Assembly (NCBI GenBank): GCA_954871525.1
Contig: OX940864.1
Span: forward strand, 5,264,001-5,328,000
DNA length: 64,000 nucleotides
Direction of reading: 5' to 3'
Origin: Parietaria judaica
Lineage: Eukaryota > Streptophyta > Magnoliopsida > Rosales > Urticaceae
The position numbers and the translations under genes are program-made. The notes under the pieces were generated by a model. It had not been told where the DNA came from and made no database searches. It saw only the letters and a list, made by a program, of their open reading frames with translations. Below are positions 38,177 to 46,634 of this stretch, one piece after another. Position 1 is the stretch's first letter. Each line of letters starts with the position of its first letter.

Positions 38177-39891
38177 GATGTCCGTATAATAATTACAAGT
38201 AGAACGTAATTATTGCTTCGAAACCTTCGCGCATGTTTGGTTAACCATCTTAATGTCCTCGAGGGGCACCACCAACTACTCAATTGGGTGAACAATTACT
38301 CATGACCACCGACCCGTATTATATGAACCTATGCGTATCAAATCGCGGGGGGTTGGACGCGTGGATGTAAATATTTCAATTAAAATGTTTGGGAAAATCC
38401 GACACACTAGCAACCGCTAGAAGGACTCCGTCATTTACCACTACTCCTATCTGTTTGACCGCTACCGTTTCCCGATAACGGTTTGCACGATCCTTCAACG
38501 AAAATTGAGGACACGTCACAAAATTGATACATGTTGATGTCCTTATAATAATTATAAGTAGAACATAATTATTGCTTCGAAACCTTCACGCATGTCTGGT
38601 TAACCATCTTAATGTCCTCGAGGAGCACCACCAACTACCCAATTGGGTGAACAATTACTATGCGTATCATATTTCAATTAAAATGTTCAGGAAAATCCGA
38701 AACTCTAGCAACCGCTAGAAGGACTCTGTCGTTTAACGCAACACCTATCTATTCGACCGCTACTATTTCCCGATAGCGGTTTGCACAATCCTTCAACGAA
38801 AATTGATACATGTTGATGTCCTTATAATAATTATAAGTAGAACATAATTATTGCTTCGAAACCTTCACGCAAGTTTGGTTAACCATCTTAATGTCCTCGA
38901 GGGGCACCACCAACTACTCAATTGGTTGAACAATTATCCATGACCATCGACTTGTATTATATGAACCTATGCATATCAAATCGCGGGGGGTTGGACGCGT
39001 GGATGTAAATATTTCAATTAAAATGTTCGGGAAAATCCGAAACACTAGCAACCGCTAGAAGGACTCTGTCGTTTACCACTACGCCTACCTGTTTGACCGC
39101 TACTGTTTCCCGATAGCGGTTTGCACGATCCTTTGAACGAAAATTGAGGACGCGTCACAAAATTGATACGTGTTGATGTCCGTATAATAATTACAACTAG
39201 AACGTAATTATTGCTTCGAAACCTTCACGCATGTTTGGTTAACCATCTTAATGTCCTCGAGGAGCACGACCAACTACTCAATTGGGTGAACAATTACTCA
39301 TGACCACCAACCCGTATTAAATAAACTTATGCGTATCAAATCGCGGGGGGTGGACGCGTGGATGTAAATATTTTAATTAAAATTTTTGGGAAAATCTGAA
39401 ACACTAGCAACCGCTAGAAGGACTCCGTCGTTTAATGCAACGCCTATATGTTCGACCGCTACTGTTTCCCGATAGCGGTTTGCACGATCCTTCAACGAAA
39501 ATTGAGGACGCGTCACAAAATTGATACGTGTTGATGTCCGTATAATAATTACAAGTAGAACGTAATTATTGCTTCGAAACTTTCACGCATGTTTGGTTAA
39601 CCATCTTAATGTCCTCGAGGGGCACCACCAACTACTCAATTGGGTAAACAATTATTCATAACCACGGACCCGTATTAAATGAACCTATGCGTATCAAATC
39701 GCGGGGGGTTGGACGCGTAGATGTAAACAATTCAACAAACATGTTCGGAAAAACCCGAAACACTAGCAACCGCTAGAAGGACTCCGTCATTTACCGCTAC
39801 GCCTATCTGTTCGACCGCTACTGTTTCTTGATAGTGGTTCGCACGATCCTTCAATGAAAATTGAGGACGCGTCACAAAATTGATACGTGTT
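38177..39891. repeat. Five tandem units of ~359 bp
   Basis: Units start at gatgtcc: 38177, 38536, 38815, 39175 and 39533, giving lengths 359, 279, 360, 358 and 359. The second has lost about 80 bp between the gaacaattac and tttcaattaaaatg blocks. Recognisable boxes are tggttaaccatcttaatgtc, caaatcgcggggggttggac and agcaaccgctagaaggactc. GC content is higher than the satellite and there is no sequence similarity to it. No plausible coding content was found. Confidence 0.9.
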
Positions 39892-39914
39892 GATGTCCGT
39901 ATAATAATTACAAG

Positions 39915-40136
39915 TAGATATATGAGTTTCCCCACAAGAAGTTGATAACTGACTTTATCAATAATTTTACTACCCGCTTTAGCTCCAAACTTAACATTTG
40001 GGTCCATTGGTTTGTCAAACCAGTCATACCAGTTTCTTTGAGAAGATCTTACACATACTTTCGCTGAGACACTGAGATGATAGGAAACCCTAGCTAATTC
40101 GAGTGGTATGTTTTTGTCATTCCATATTTGCGGCAT
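39915..40136 (-). pseudogene. Ty1/Copia retrotransposon pol relic (RT to RNase H junction), left arm
   Basis: On the minus strand the peptide KPMDPNVKF followed by VSYQLLVGKLIYL matches the conserved segment of Copia-type polyproteins between reverse transcriptase and RNase H (typically TPMDPN...Y..LVGKLIYL). Just upstream, another frame gives VSQRKYV, stop, DLLKETGMTG, the preceding Copia segment. The relic therefore has at least one frameshift and one in-frame stop. Only about 60-70 residues of a polyprotein normally over 1200 residues long remain. Immediately after LIYL the sequence passes into the 359-bp tandem units, so one end is chimeric. It is a non-functional fragment. Confidence 0.8.
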
Positions 40137-40221
40137 AAGTACTAAATGTATTGGTATTTTAGCAAATCCCTAAAATCAATTTAATCCATTGGATCGGTTA
40201 TGATTTAGGGTTAATTAAGAA

Positions 40222-40324
40222 AATACCTATTTTGTGCAAACCTTTTAAAAAACTACCCATTATGGGTAGTTTTTTACACACACAATGGGTAGTATTTTAA
40301 AAAGTTTGACACAAAATGGGTATT
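40222..40324. mobile_element. Foldback (MITE-like) element, left arm
   Basis: A perfect 13-bp stem (aaaaaactaccca, 40247-40259; loop tta; complement 40263-40275) lies inside a larger imperfect inverted repeat. The arm at 40224-40262 (tacctattttgtgc ... ctacccat) pairs with 40284-40322 (atgggtagtatttt ... cacaaaatgggta). Size and structure suit a MITE or a decayed foldback element. No target duplication was identified. Confidence 0.6.
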
Positions 40325-40439
40325 TCGTACAATTTCCTTATGATTTAATGTCAACCGTTGGATTAAGATAATTGATTTTAACCCTAATAGTGATTCGAAT
40401 TTGGTAGCTTGGTGACCAAGCTTAGGTATTTCGATTTTG

Positions 40440-41345
40440 TTAATTAATTATATCCGTTGGATCGGTTTTAAGAAATTGGTTATATTGAGCTAGTTAATAG
40501 AATTTTTTAATGTAAAATCATTTTATAACATTGTATATAACTTATAAAAATGTGAGGTTGACATAATTTTTTTTTTTGTAATTTGACCTTTTCCCGAATT
40601 TTAACCTTATTGCCGGCAAAAGTATTTTTTTTTTTGAAATGGGTTAAATTGAGCTATTTTTTTTATTTTTTTGTATGTAACGTCATTTTCGTAACATTGT
40701 ATATAATTTTGAATTGTGATTTTGACATATTTTTTTTGTAAGTTGAAGTTTGAGTATGACATATTTTGACGTAACGCTATTAGGTTGAATGAAAGTTCAA
40801 GTATGAGTTTCATGATACTTTGATTGTACATTTTAGGTTTTGAATAAAATGTTACTGTTGAATTTGATTTTTTAGGTTTATTAAGGAGTATGGATGAATT
40901 ATAATAGTTTCTGTGATTTTTGTTAATTTTTTTGCAGATTTTTGGTGATTTTAGTGTTTGTTGGAATTGTTATATAATTGCGGTAAAAGTATTTATTTTT
41001 CAGAAATTGTTGAACTTGAGCTATATTTTTTTTTATATTTTTGATGTAATTTCATTGTTCTACAATGTATTTAATTAGGAAACTGTGAGTTTGACGTAAT
41101 TTGTTTTGCAATTTGACGTTTTCCCGAATTGTCCAATTATTGCGGCAAAAGTACATATGTTTCAGAAATTGGTTAACTGAGCTAGTTAATCGACTTTTTT
41201 TGGTGTAATTTCATTTTATAATATTGTATATAATACATAAATTGTGTGGTTGACATATTTTTTTTTTGTAATTTGACGTTTTCCAACTATTGAGGCAAAA
41301 GTACATAGTTTTAGATAATTGGTTAACTTGAGCTAGTTCTTCAAT
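40440..41345. repeat. AT-rich block of degenerate repeats
   Basis: A loosely repeated module (cggcaaaagtac, then gaaattggttaacttgagct, then aatttcattttataatattgta, then tttgacgttttcccgaatt) appears about five times, near 40455, 40611, 40978, 41149 and 41289. Spacing is irregular (about 140-370 bp). It is very AT-rich with long T runs. No coding signal was found. It may be an old, decayed tandem or dispersed repeat. Confidence 0.6.
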
Positions 41346-41451
41346 TTTTTTGATACAACCTCAAGTGGACAGATTTTATATAATTAACAATGGGTGATTT
41401 TAAAATATTTTATTTTTGTAAAATATGACATTGACTCTTTCCAAATTTTTT

Positions 41452-41541
41452 CGGGTCTGTTTGTTTGCTTGTTTTGTTTCGTTGCACCGCATCGAGTTCG
41501 GATTCTACCGAAGCGTCGCGCCCTTGTTTGGATCGGTTGCT
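41452..41541 (+). repeat. Dispersed copy of the leader segment at 42833
   Basis: This ~90-bp stretch (cgggtctgtttgtttgcttg ... gcgcccttgtttggatcggttgct) is a direct repeat of 42833-42955 but lacks about 28 bases found there between gcgccc and ttgtttgg. The loss could be a small deletion or removal of spliced sequence. Mirror copy at 46975-47064. Confidence 0.85.
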
Positions 41542-41882
41542 CACATTCTCTTATCTGGGTTGCTCACCTGAAATTTTAAATTTCATTAATTAATGATTTT
41601 AATTTTTTTTTTTTGGGTTATTAGGTACTAAGGTACATTTATTTGAGTATATTTGCCACCATTATATTTTTTTTTTCATACACAAAAGTGAAAACAGCTA
41701 AAATTGCAGTTTGCGCTCTTCCTGAAAACCCATAAAATTTAAGTCTTCTCCCGCCATTTCACGCCAACTTTCAGAGAAGAAGACCTTCGAATCTGAGCTT
41801 CCAAACCCATTAGTATTACCAGATCCAGATTCCAACCCTTCCCTCTCTCTCCTTCTCTTGTTAGCTCTGTTCTGAGAGAGCT

Positions 41883-42008
41883 ATGGCGGTCCAATCCAGC
41901 CCGGTTCCCAAAACCAAGTCGGTTTCGCGGACCAAAGAAGCGAAGAAGAGACCAGAAGTGGAGGAAGAAGAAGAAGGGAAGAAGAGAAGGGTCGGAAGTC
42001 TTGAATAA
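41883..42008 (+). CDS. Short basic/acidic ORF (41 aa), possible uORF or first exon
   Basis: This is the first ATG after a CT-rich stretch (41820-41880) that looks like a plant 5' leader. The 41-residue product starts MAVQSSPVPKTKSVSRTKEA and continues with an acidic EEEEE run and a basic GKKRR cluster resembling a nuclear localisation signal. Its TAA stop (42006-42008) overlaps the ATG of the next ORF in the arrangement TAATG. I do not recognise a family. It could be an upstream ORF controlling the next frame, the first exon of a nuclear protein, or chance. Identical in the mirror. Confidence 0.35.
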   Translation: MAVQSSPVPKTKSVSRTKEAKKRPEVEEEEEGKKRRVGSLE

Positions 42009-42295
42009 TGGAGCTCTCCTTCTTCACAAGCTTCGCTCCGCCCACTCCTCGGCTATGCTCGCCCACTCCCGTGCTCCTCCTCCGCCGCCTCTCCTTATTT
42101 CCCGTCACCTCGTCGGAGCTCCGGCGACGGATCTCCGCTTCTACGGGCAGCAACGTCGGCGGCGATTTCTGGAGAGACTCGAAGCTCGTGGAAGTGATCG
42201 CCATCGGAAGCCGCAAGGACGCCGTCCTCAGCTTCTGCATCGAATCGCCGTTCCGGTCGCCGGTTTATCGATGGTATCGATGTTTTGGATTATAG
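42008..42295 (+). CDS. Unassigned 95-aa ORF, probable 5' exon of a truncated plant gene
   Basis: It starts at the ATG overlapping the previous stop. The N-terminus (MELSFFTSFAPPTPRLCSPT) is rich in Ser, Pro, Thr, Leu and Arg and lacks acidic residues for ~35 residues, which resembles a chloroplast or mitochondrial transit peptide. A more ordered stretch follows, including FWRDSKLVEVIAIGSRKDAV. High GC content in a very AT-rich neighbourhood supports past coding use. A possible donor (ttgag then gtaggt) follows at ~42307. No downstream exon was recognised, so this is likely a partial gene carried in the segment. I cannot assign a function. Overlapping open frames on both strands here are probably shadows. 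Confidence 0.4.
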   Translation: MELSFFTSFAPPTPRLCSPTPVLLLRRLSLFPVTSSELRRRISASTGSNVGGDFWRDSKLVEVIAIGSRKDAVLSFCIESPFRSPVYRWYRCFGL

Positions 42296-42376
42296 TGTTT
42301 TTGAGGTAGGTCATAATTTTTGGTTGTCTAAACCGGCTTCGTAAATTAAATTCCAACTTTAAAAAATACATACTGG

Positions 42377-42380
<4 letters not shown>

Positions 42381-42408
<28 letters not shown>
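42381..42408. repeat. TA microsatellite, short allele
   Basis: About 28 bp of TA. The mirror run at 46095-46137 is about 14 bp longer, the largest difference between the island arms. Confidence 0.9.
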
Positions 42409-42411
<3 letters not shown>

Positions 42412-42673
42412 GTGCTTAATGTTAATCACATCGAGAGTATATGATTTAGTATCAGAATATAAATAAATAAAAGTATAAAACAATACTCATAGTTTATGAG
42501 TTTGGGCCCTGATATATATTCCTTCAAAAATTGGGCCTCAATTTAGCGGGAACCTTAAATGTTCCCTCCAAATATTCTCGTCTAAAATGAGCTCGGGTGT
42601 TTTCCGAAAACCAAATTCACCGTAAACCAAAACACAGACACACTCTCTCTCTCCTCGACCCAAAACTTTGACG

Positions 42674-42775
42674 ATGTTTGGCCGCGCCGCGAAGAATCGA
42701 TTCGGACTTCGGAGTCCGGGAAAAGGCGTGGAAGGTGATCCCTCCGAACTCCCACTTTTGTCTCTCACGCCCTAA
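42674..42775 (+). CDS. Small unassigned ORF (33 aa) after a CT-rich leader
   Basis: It follows cactctctctctcctcgacc, a typical plant leader composition. The product starts MFGRAAKNRFGLRSPGKGVE and stops after 33 residues. It may be a first exon or an upstream ORF of the gene remnant that continues to 43068. No family was recognised. Mirror on the minus strand at 45728-45829. Confidence 0.25.
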   Translation: MFGRAAKNRFGLRSPGKGVEGDPSELPLLSLTP

Positions 42776-42832
42776 CCCCAAAAGCCTCTCTCATTCTCAC
42801 CATCGATGTTTCCGCACACCGCCCTCGAACTT

Positions 42833-42955
42833 CGGGTCTGTCTGTTTGCTTGTTTTGTTTCGTTGCACTGCATCGAGTTCGGATTCTACCGAAGCGTCGC
42901 GCCCATAACCGTTGACCCCTTCTCTTTAAGCTTGTTTGGCTCGGTTGCTACAACA
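42833..42955 (+). repeat. Gene-leader segment, longer copy
   Basis: Related to 41452-41541. It contains the extra stretch ataaccgttgaccccttctc. It lies in a GC-richer, CT-rich leader-like region upstream of the small ORF at 43068. Mirror copy at 45548-45670. Confidence 0.85.
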
Positions 42956-43067
42956 TCGACCACTTCCGCAGGGTACTGTAACCTAGGATTTGACTCTGTT
43001 CGATTTGGGTTTTTCTTATTTATTTATTTATTCATTTGCTGTGTTTGAGTTTGATCTCAGGTTGACA

Positions 43068-43202
43068 ATGGGTTTGTGGCTGCTTCTCAACTCTGGTGGG
43101 TCGGCTCAGCCGGCCAATCCAACGACGGATGAGTCGCTGTCGAAAGGTCAGAAAACGAAGATATACGTCTTCTCGATCATAGCCTATCTTTTCTTTTTAT
43201 AA
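43068..43202 (+). CDS. Small unassigned ORF (44 aa) with a C-terminal hydrophobic segment
   Basis: The ATG lies eight bases after a likely splice acceptor (ttgatctcag at 43051-43060), as if a leader intron ended just before it. The product starts MGLWLLLNSGG, has a polar middle (TTDESLSKGQKTK) and ends IYVFSIIAYLFFL, a possible membrane segment. It stops 22 bases before the antiporter exon at 43225 but shows no similarity to known SOS1 N-termini that I can recall. It may belong to a different gene fused upstream of the antiporter remnant, or it may be an exon whose donor is lost. Not recognised. Confidence 0.3.
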   Translation: MGLWLLLNSGGSAQPANPTTDESLSKGQKTKIYVFSIIAYLFFL

Positions 43203-43224
43203 GCTCGTAGTTGGTAATTTACAG

Positions 43225-43645
43225 GGGCCAACATCGATCCTGACCTTTTATTGGCTGTTTTTCTGCCTGCCCCTTGTTTTTGAAAGTACATTTTCCATGG
43301 AAGTTCAGCAGATTACGGTATGAAATGTGATATACATCTTAAATCTAACAAGTAGATCAATTAGATGTATGGCAATCTTGACCTGTGATCTATGAAGCTG
43401 AGTCTTCATAAAAGGCACTCTTTTGTTAATCATGCATTGTATTGTTTTGCTATCACATTAAAATAACAAATTTAAGAAACATCCTGCAGATTTCTGTTAA
43501 GGAATTTTTCTTCCGGGTTGTAGATGCCAACTTTCAGTTAATCATGAATATATTTATCAGTATTTGTCTCACACTTTACATATGCTTTTCGTTCAGTAAA
43601 AAGTTTGCTTATATAGTGACCACGTTGATTTTCATCTTAAGGTAA
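43225..43645 (+). pseudogene. SOS1/NHX7-type antiporter pseudogene, internally deleted copy in the left arm
   Basis: Exon 43225-43317 is the mirror of the 45186-45278 exon, with acceptor acag at 43221-43224, a split W codon, the same extra C and donor gtatga. After an intron that pairs with the right arm up to 43545, the sequence jumps to a late exon. Acceptor ttcag lies at ~43591-43595, and 43596-43643 encodes FAYIVTTLIFIL with donor aggtaac. In plant SOS1 that segment lies about 200 residues downstream. The exons for DPVAVVALL through TAFKGDGQQSL, present in the minus-strand copy, are missing here. This copy therefore differs from the longer one by an internal loss of ~1.2 kb or more. Confidence 0.75.
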
Positions 43646-44957
43646 CATGATTCAAACTTTGATTATAGACTTTGCGCTTTAAGAAATTAAATTTTATGTG
43701 TGCATTATTGAGGACGTGGTCACTATATATTCATTTATTACTGCTCTAACTCCTATTAAATTGTAGGAAACACAAACTTAAACGACACGTCTACAGAAAG
43801 TGCGACAATATTCCTTTCAAGTAATCAATAATTTGCATATAGTAATTCGATTATATAGGTAATACCGTAATATACATTATACACCATTGCAAACACAAAA
43901 TATATTAGAAAGACATACCGAAATTGATGCAAGCTTTGCTGACCATCGCCCTTAAAAGCTGTTCTCCCTGCTATAGACCAAAATCTGTTTCCACTTTCTA
44001 AACTCAGATATTTATTTTCTCTGCATTTAAATATTTCTACAAAGATTTCGAAGTTATAAAGCTTACATTCCTAACGTCACCACTGTCAAAACTCTACAGA
44101 CATCAGCTCCTTCTTCTGCCTATTCCATGCACCACTTACGAGTTACCGATTAAAATATTATATGATTTTTTTCCTCACATTTGCACATTAATAAGTATTT
44201 CTAAGTTAAGAAAAAATATTGGATTAGAAGAATATAGGGAACATACCGAAAAATAGGCAATGTAGCTCACGGCGAGTGTGAGATATATTTCGATGATAGT
44301 GTCATTAAATATGAAGCCCAGCCACAACACATAAACTATCCCAAAAGCAAGGCCAATAGCTACCCTGGAAAACAGAATTATGTCATTAAGATCGAAACAA
44401 TTATCACAAATTACTTACATAATAAAAAAGAGAACACTACACTTACGCTACAAGAGACTTGTGTGAGAAGTTTTAGTATGGACTCCCAATTCAAGCTCAT
44501 TCCCATAACCATTTGATAGAAAGAGCTAATAAACCACAATAGCGGTTCTGGAATAAAGTTCAGTAAAGTAAGTGCCAATGGCGTACAAAGTGAAATAAGC
44601 ATACAAAACTATTTTATAAATATAGGAATATAGTTCGTTGGAAATAGATACACATCATTCATCAAGGATTCTGATTCAATGGTTGTACTCAGTTTAGTAC
44701 TTGCAGCAAGTTCTTTTAAGAGTGCAACGACCGCCACTGGATCGGTACCACTTAGAGACATCCTAATATTCGCCTATATAAATGAAACACATGATACAAA
44801 TCTACTTATGAACTGAAATAAATCAAATAAAAAATGGAAGTCATATTTCTCCAAATACCTTCAATGCAGCTCAAAGACAAAAAGTTGACAACAAATATGT
44901 GAAACCAGCAAGAATTATCATTTCTCTGCACAAAAAACAAATACCGTGATGATAATC
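43546..44957. other. Unpaired loop (spacer) of the palindrome
   Basis: This 1412-bp segment has no counterpart in inverted orientation. It holds the end of the plus-strand antiporter remnant (to ~43645), a short junction stretch (43646-43713) and the middle exons of the minus-strand copy. A perfect 16-bp inverted repeat (tatatagtgaccacgt at 43610-43625; its complement at 43714-43729) lies within it. Confidence 0.9.
43610..43729. repeat. 16-bp inverted repeat within the loop, at the meeting point of the two antiporter copies
   Basis: 43610-43625 and 43714-43729 are exact reverse complements. The plus copy lies in the exon encoding AYIVTT; the minus copy reads EYIVTT and then loses similarity. 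Upstream of both, a weaker match (cagta, then an A-rich stretch) extends a further ~15 bases. Confidence 0.8.
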
Positions 44958-45278
44958 ATGATTAACTGAAAGTTGGCATCTACAACCCGGAAGAAAAATT
45001 CCTTAACAGAAATCTGCAGGATGTTTCTTAAATTTGTTATTTTAATGTGATAGCAAAACAATACAATGCATGATTAACAAAAGAGTGCCTTTTATGAAGA
45101 CTCAGCTTCATAGATCACAGGTCAAGATTGCCATACATCTAATTGATCTACTTGTTAGATTTAAGATGTATATCACATTTCATACCGTAATCTGCTGAAC
45201 TTCCATGGAAAATGTACTTTCAAAAACAAGGGGCAGGCAGAAAAACAGCCAATAAAAGGTCAGGATCGATGTTGGCCC
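43714..45278 (-). pseudogene. SOS1/NHX7-type plasma-membrane Na+/H+ antiporter pseudogene, longer copy
   Basis: Minus-strand exons in order: 45278-45186 (ANIDPDLLLAVFLPA, then FESTFSMEVQQIT in the next frame); 44925-44859 (MIILAG ... STFCL, stop, AALK); 44773-44653 (SGTDPVAVVALLKELAAS, ESLMND); 44548-44447 (TAIVVY, stop, then frameshift, YQMVMGMSLNWESILKLL); 44364-44247 (GLAFGIVYVLWLGFIFNDT, LAVSYIAYF); 44119-44067 (EEGADVCRVLTVVTLGM); about 43970-43919 (RTAFKGDGQQSLHQF); and a doubtful remnant at 43714. Most exons keep AG acceptors and GT donors. Order and content match the membrane domain of plant SOS1 (CPA1 family Na+ exporter), including the conserved DPVAVVALLKEL motif. It is dead: an extra C at ~43270-equivalent (45230-45233), TGA at 44871-44873, TAG at 44527-44529 and an extra base near 44519. 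The N-terminal helices and the long cytosolic C-terminus are absent. Confidence 0.9.
45186..45278 (-). pseudogene. First retained antiporter exon, right arm
   Basis: Mirror of the plus-strand exon 43225-43317, and the 5'-most antiporter exon recognised. Residues ANIDPDLLLAVFLPA match the third or fourth membrane segment region of plant SOS1. The run of four C (one too many) shifts the frame so that FESTFSMEVQQIT continues in the next one. Both arms share this shift, so the gene was broken before the inverted duplication. Confidence 0.85.
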
Positions 45279-45300
45279 CTGTAAATTACCAACTACGAGC

Positions 45301-45435
45301 TTATAAAAAGAAAAGATAGGCTATGATCGAGAAGACGTATATCTTCGTTTTCTGACCTTTCGACAGCGACTCATCCGTCGTTGGATTGGCCGGCTGAGCC
45401 GACCCACCAGAGTTGAGAAGCAGCCACAAACCCAT
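45301..45435 (-). CDS. Small unassigned 44-aa ORF (mirror copy)
   Basis: Mirror of 43068-43202, just upstream of the minus-strand antiporter exon at 45186-45278. Confidence 0.3.
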   Translation of the reverse strand: MGLWLLLNSGGSAQPANPTTDESLSKGQKTKIYVFSIIAYLFFL

Positions 45436-46091
45436 TGTCAACCTGAGATCAAACTCAAACACAGCAAATGAATAAATAAATAAATAAGAAAAACCCAAAT
45501 CGAACAGAGTCAAATCCTAGGTTACAGTACCCTGCGGAAGTGGTCGATGTTGTAGCAACCGAGCCAAACAAGCTTAAAGAGAAGGGGTCAACGGTTATGG
45601 GCGCGATGCTTCGGTAGAATCCGAACTCGATGCAGTGCAACGAAACAAAACAAGCAAACAGACAGACCCGAAGTTCGAGGGCGGTGTGCGGAAACATCGA
45701 TGGTGAGAATGAGAGAGGCTTTTGGGGTTAGGGCGTGAGAGACAAAAGTGGGAGTTCGGAGGGATCACCTTCCACGCCTTTTCCCGGACTCCGAAGTCCG
45801 AATCGATTCTTCGCGGCGCGGCCAAACATCGTCAAAGTTTTGGGTCGAGGAGAGAGAGAGTGTGTCTGTGTTTTGGTTTACGGTGAATTTGGTTTTCGGA
45901 AAACACCCGAGCTCATTTTAGACGAGAATATTTGGAGGGAACATTTAAGGTTCCCGCTAAATTGAGGCCCAATTTTTGAAGGAATATATATCAGGGCCCA
46001 AACTCATAAACTATGAGTATTGTTTTATACTTTTATTTATTTATATTCTGATACTAAATCATATACTCTCGATGTGATTAACATTAAGCAC

Positions 46092-46094
<3 letters not shown>

Positions 46095-46137
<43 letters not shown>
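46095..46137. repeat. TA microsatellite, long allele
   Basis: Mirror of 42381-42408, about 14 bp longer. Confidence 0.9.
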
Positions 46138-46140
<3 letters not shown>

Positions 46141-46221
46141 CCAGTATGTATTTTTTAAAGTTGGAATTTAATTTACGAAGCCGGTTTAGACAACCAAAAA
46201 TTATGACCTACCTCAAAAACA

Positions 46222-46509
46222 CTATAATCCAAAACATCGATACCATCGATAAACCGGCGACCGGAACGGCGATTCGATGCAGAAGCTGAGGACGGCGTCC
46301 TTGCGGCTTCCGATGGCGATCACTTCCACGAGCTTCGAGTCTCTCCAGAAATCGCCGCCGACGTTGCTGCCCGTAGAAGCGGAGATCCGTCGCCGGAGCT
46401 CCGACGAGGTGACGGGAAATAAGGAGAGGCGGCGGAGGAGGAGCACGGGAGTGGGCGAGCATAGCCGAGGAGTGGGCGGAGCGAAGCTTGTGAAGAAGGA
46501 GAGCTCCAT
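46222..46509 (-). CDS. Unassigned 95-aa transit-peptide-like ORF (mirror copy)
   Basis: Mirror of 42008-42295; the reading frame is unchanged. Confidence 0.4.
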   Translation of the reverse strand: MELSFFTSFAPPTPRLCSPTPVLLLRRLSLFPVTSSELRRRISASTGSNVGGDFWRDSKLVEVIAIGSRKDAVLSFCIESPFRSPVYRWYRCFGL

Positions 46510-46634
46510 TATTCAAGACTTCCGACCCTTCTCTTCTTCCCTTCTTCTTCTTCCTCCACTTCTGGTCTCTTCTTCGCTTCTTTGGTCCGCGAAACCGACT
46601 TGGTTTTGGGAACCGGGCTGGATTGGACCGCCAT
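46509..46634 (-). CDS. Short basic/acidic ORF (mirror copy)
   Basis: Mirror of 41883-42008 with the same 41-residue frame and the same TAATG overlap. Confidence 0.35.
   Translation of the reverse strand: MAVQSSPVPKTKSVSRTKEAKKRPEVEEEEEGKKRRVGSLE

Larger units (their letters stand above)
25200..43545 (+). repeat. Left arm of a giant inverted repeat (palindrome)
   Basis: Reverse complement of 44958-64000. Paired coordinates sum to about 88503 near the centre, 88515 in the outer island, 88505 at the satellite edge and 89200 at the outer end; the drift reflects indels. The inner border is sharp: pairing holds through 43545 (ctttcagttaatcat) and fails from 43546. The arm contains 10 kb of satellite and 8.3 kb of island. 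Sampled stretches differ by only a few SNPs per kb, for example at 36067 and 42899. Confidence 0.95.

Noticed and set aside
37981..38295. 104-codon ORF spanning the LTR fragment and the first 359-bp unit (mirror 50220-50534)
   Set aside because: It crosses the border of two unrelated repeats, so it cannot be an ancestral gene.
41881..42240. 119-codon minus-strand ORF overlapping the transit-peptide-like ORF (mirror 46277-46636)
   Set aside because: It is a shadow in a GC-rich stretch. The plus strand has the leader-like composition and a better protein-like start.
42538..42768. 76-codon minus-strand ORF (mirror 45735-45965)
   Set aside because: It runs against the leader-like plus-strand features and has no recognisable domain.
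43068..43202. The 44-aa ORF as the SOS1 N-terminus
   Set aside because: It lies just upstream of the first antiporter exon, but its residues do not resemble the SOS1 N-terminal membrane segments; kept as an unassigned ORF.
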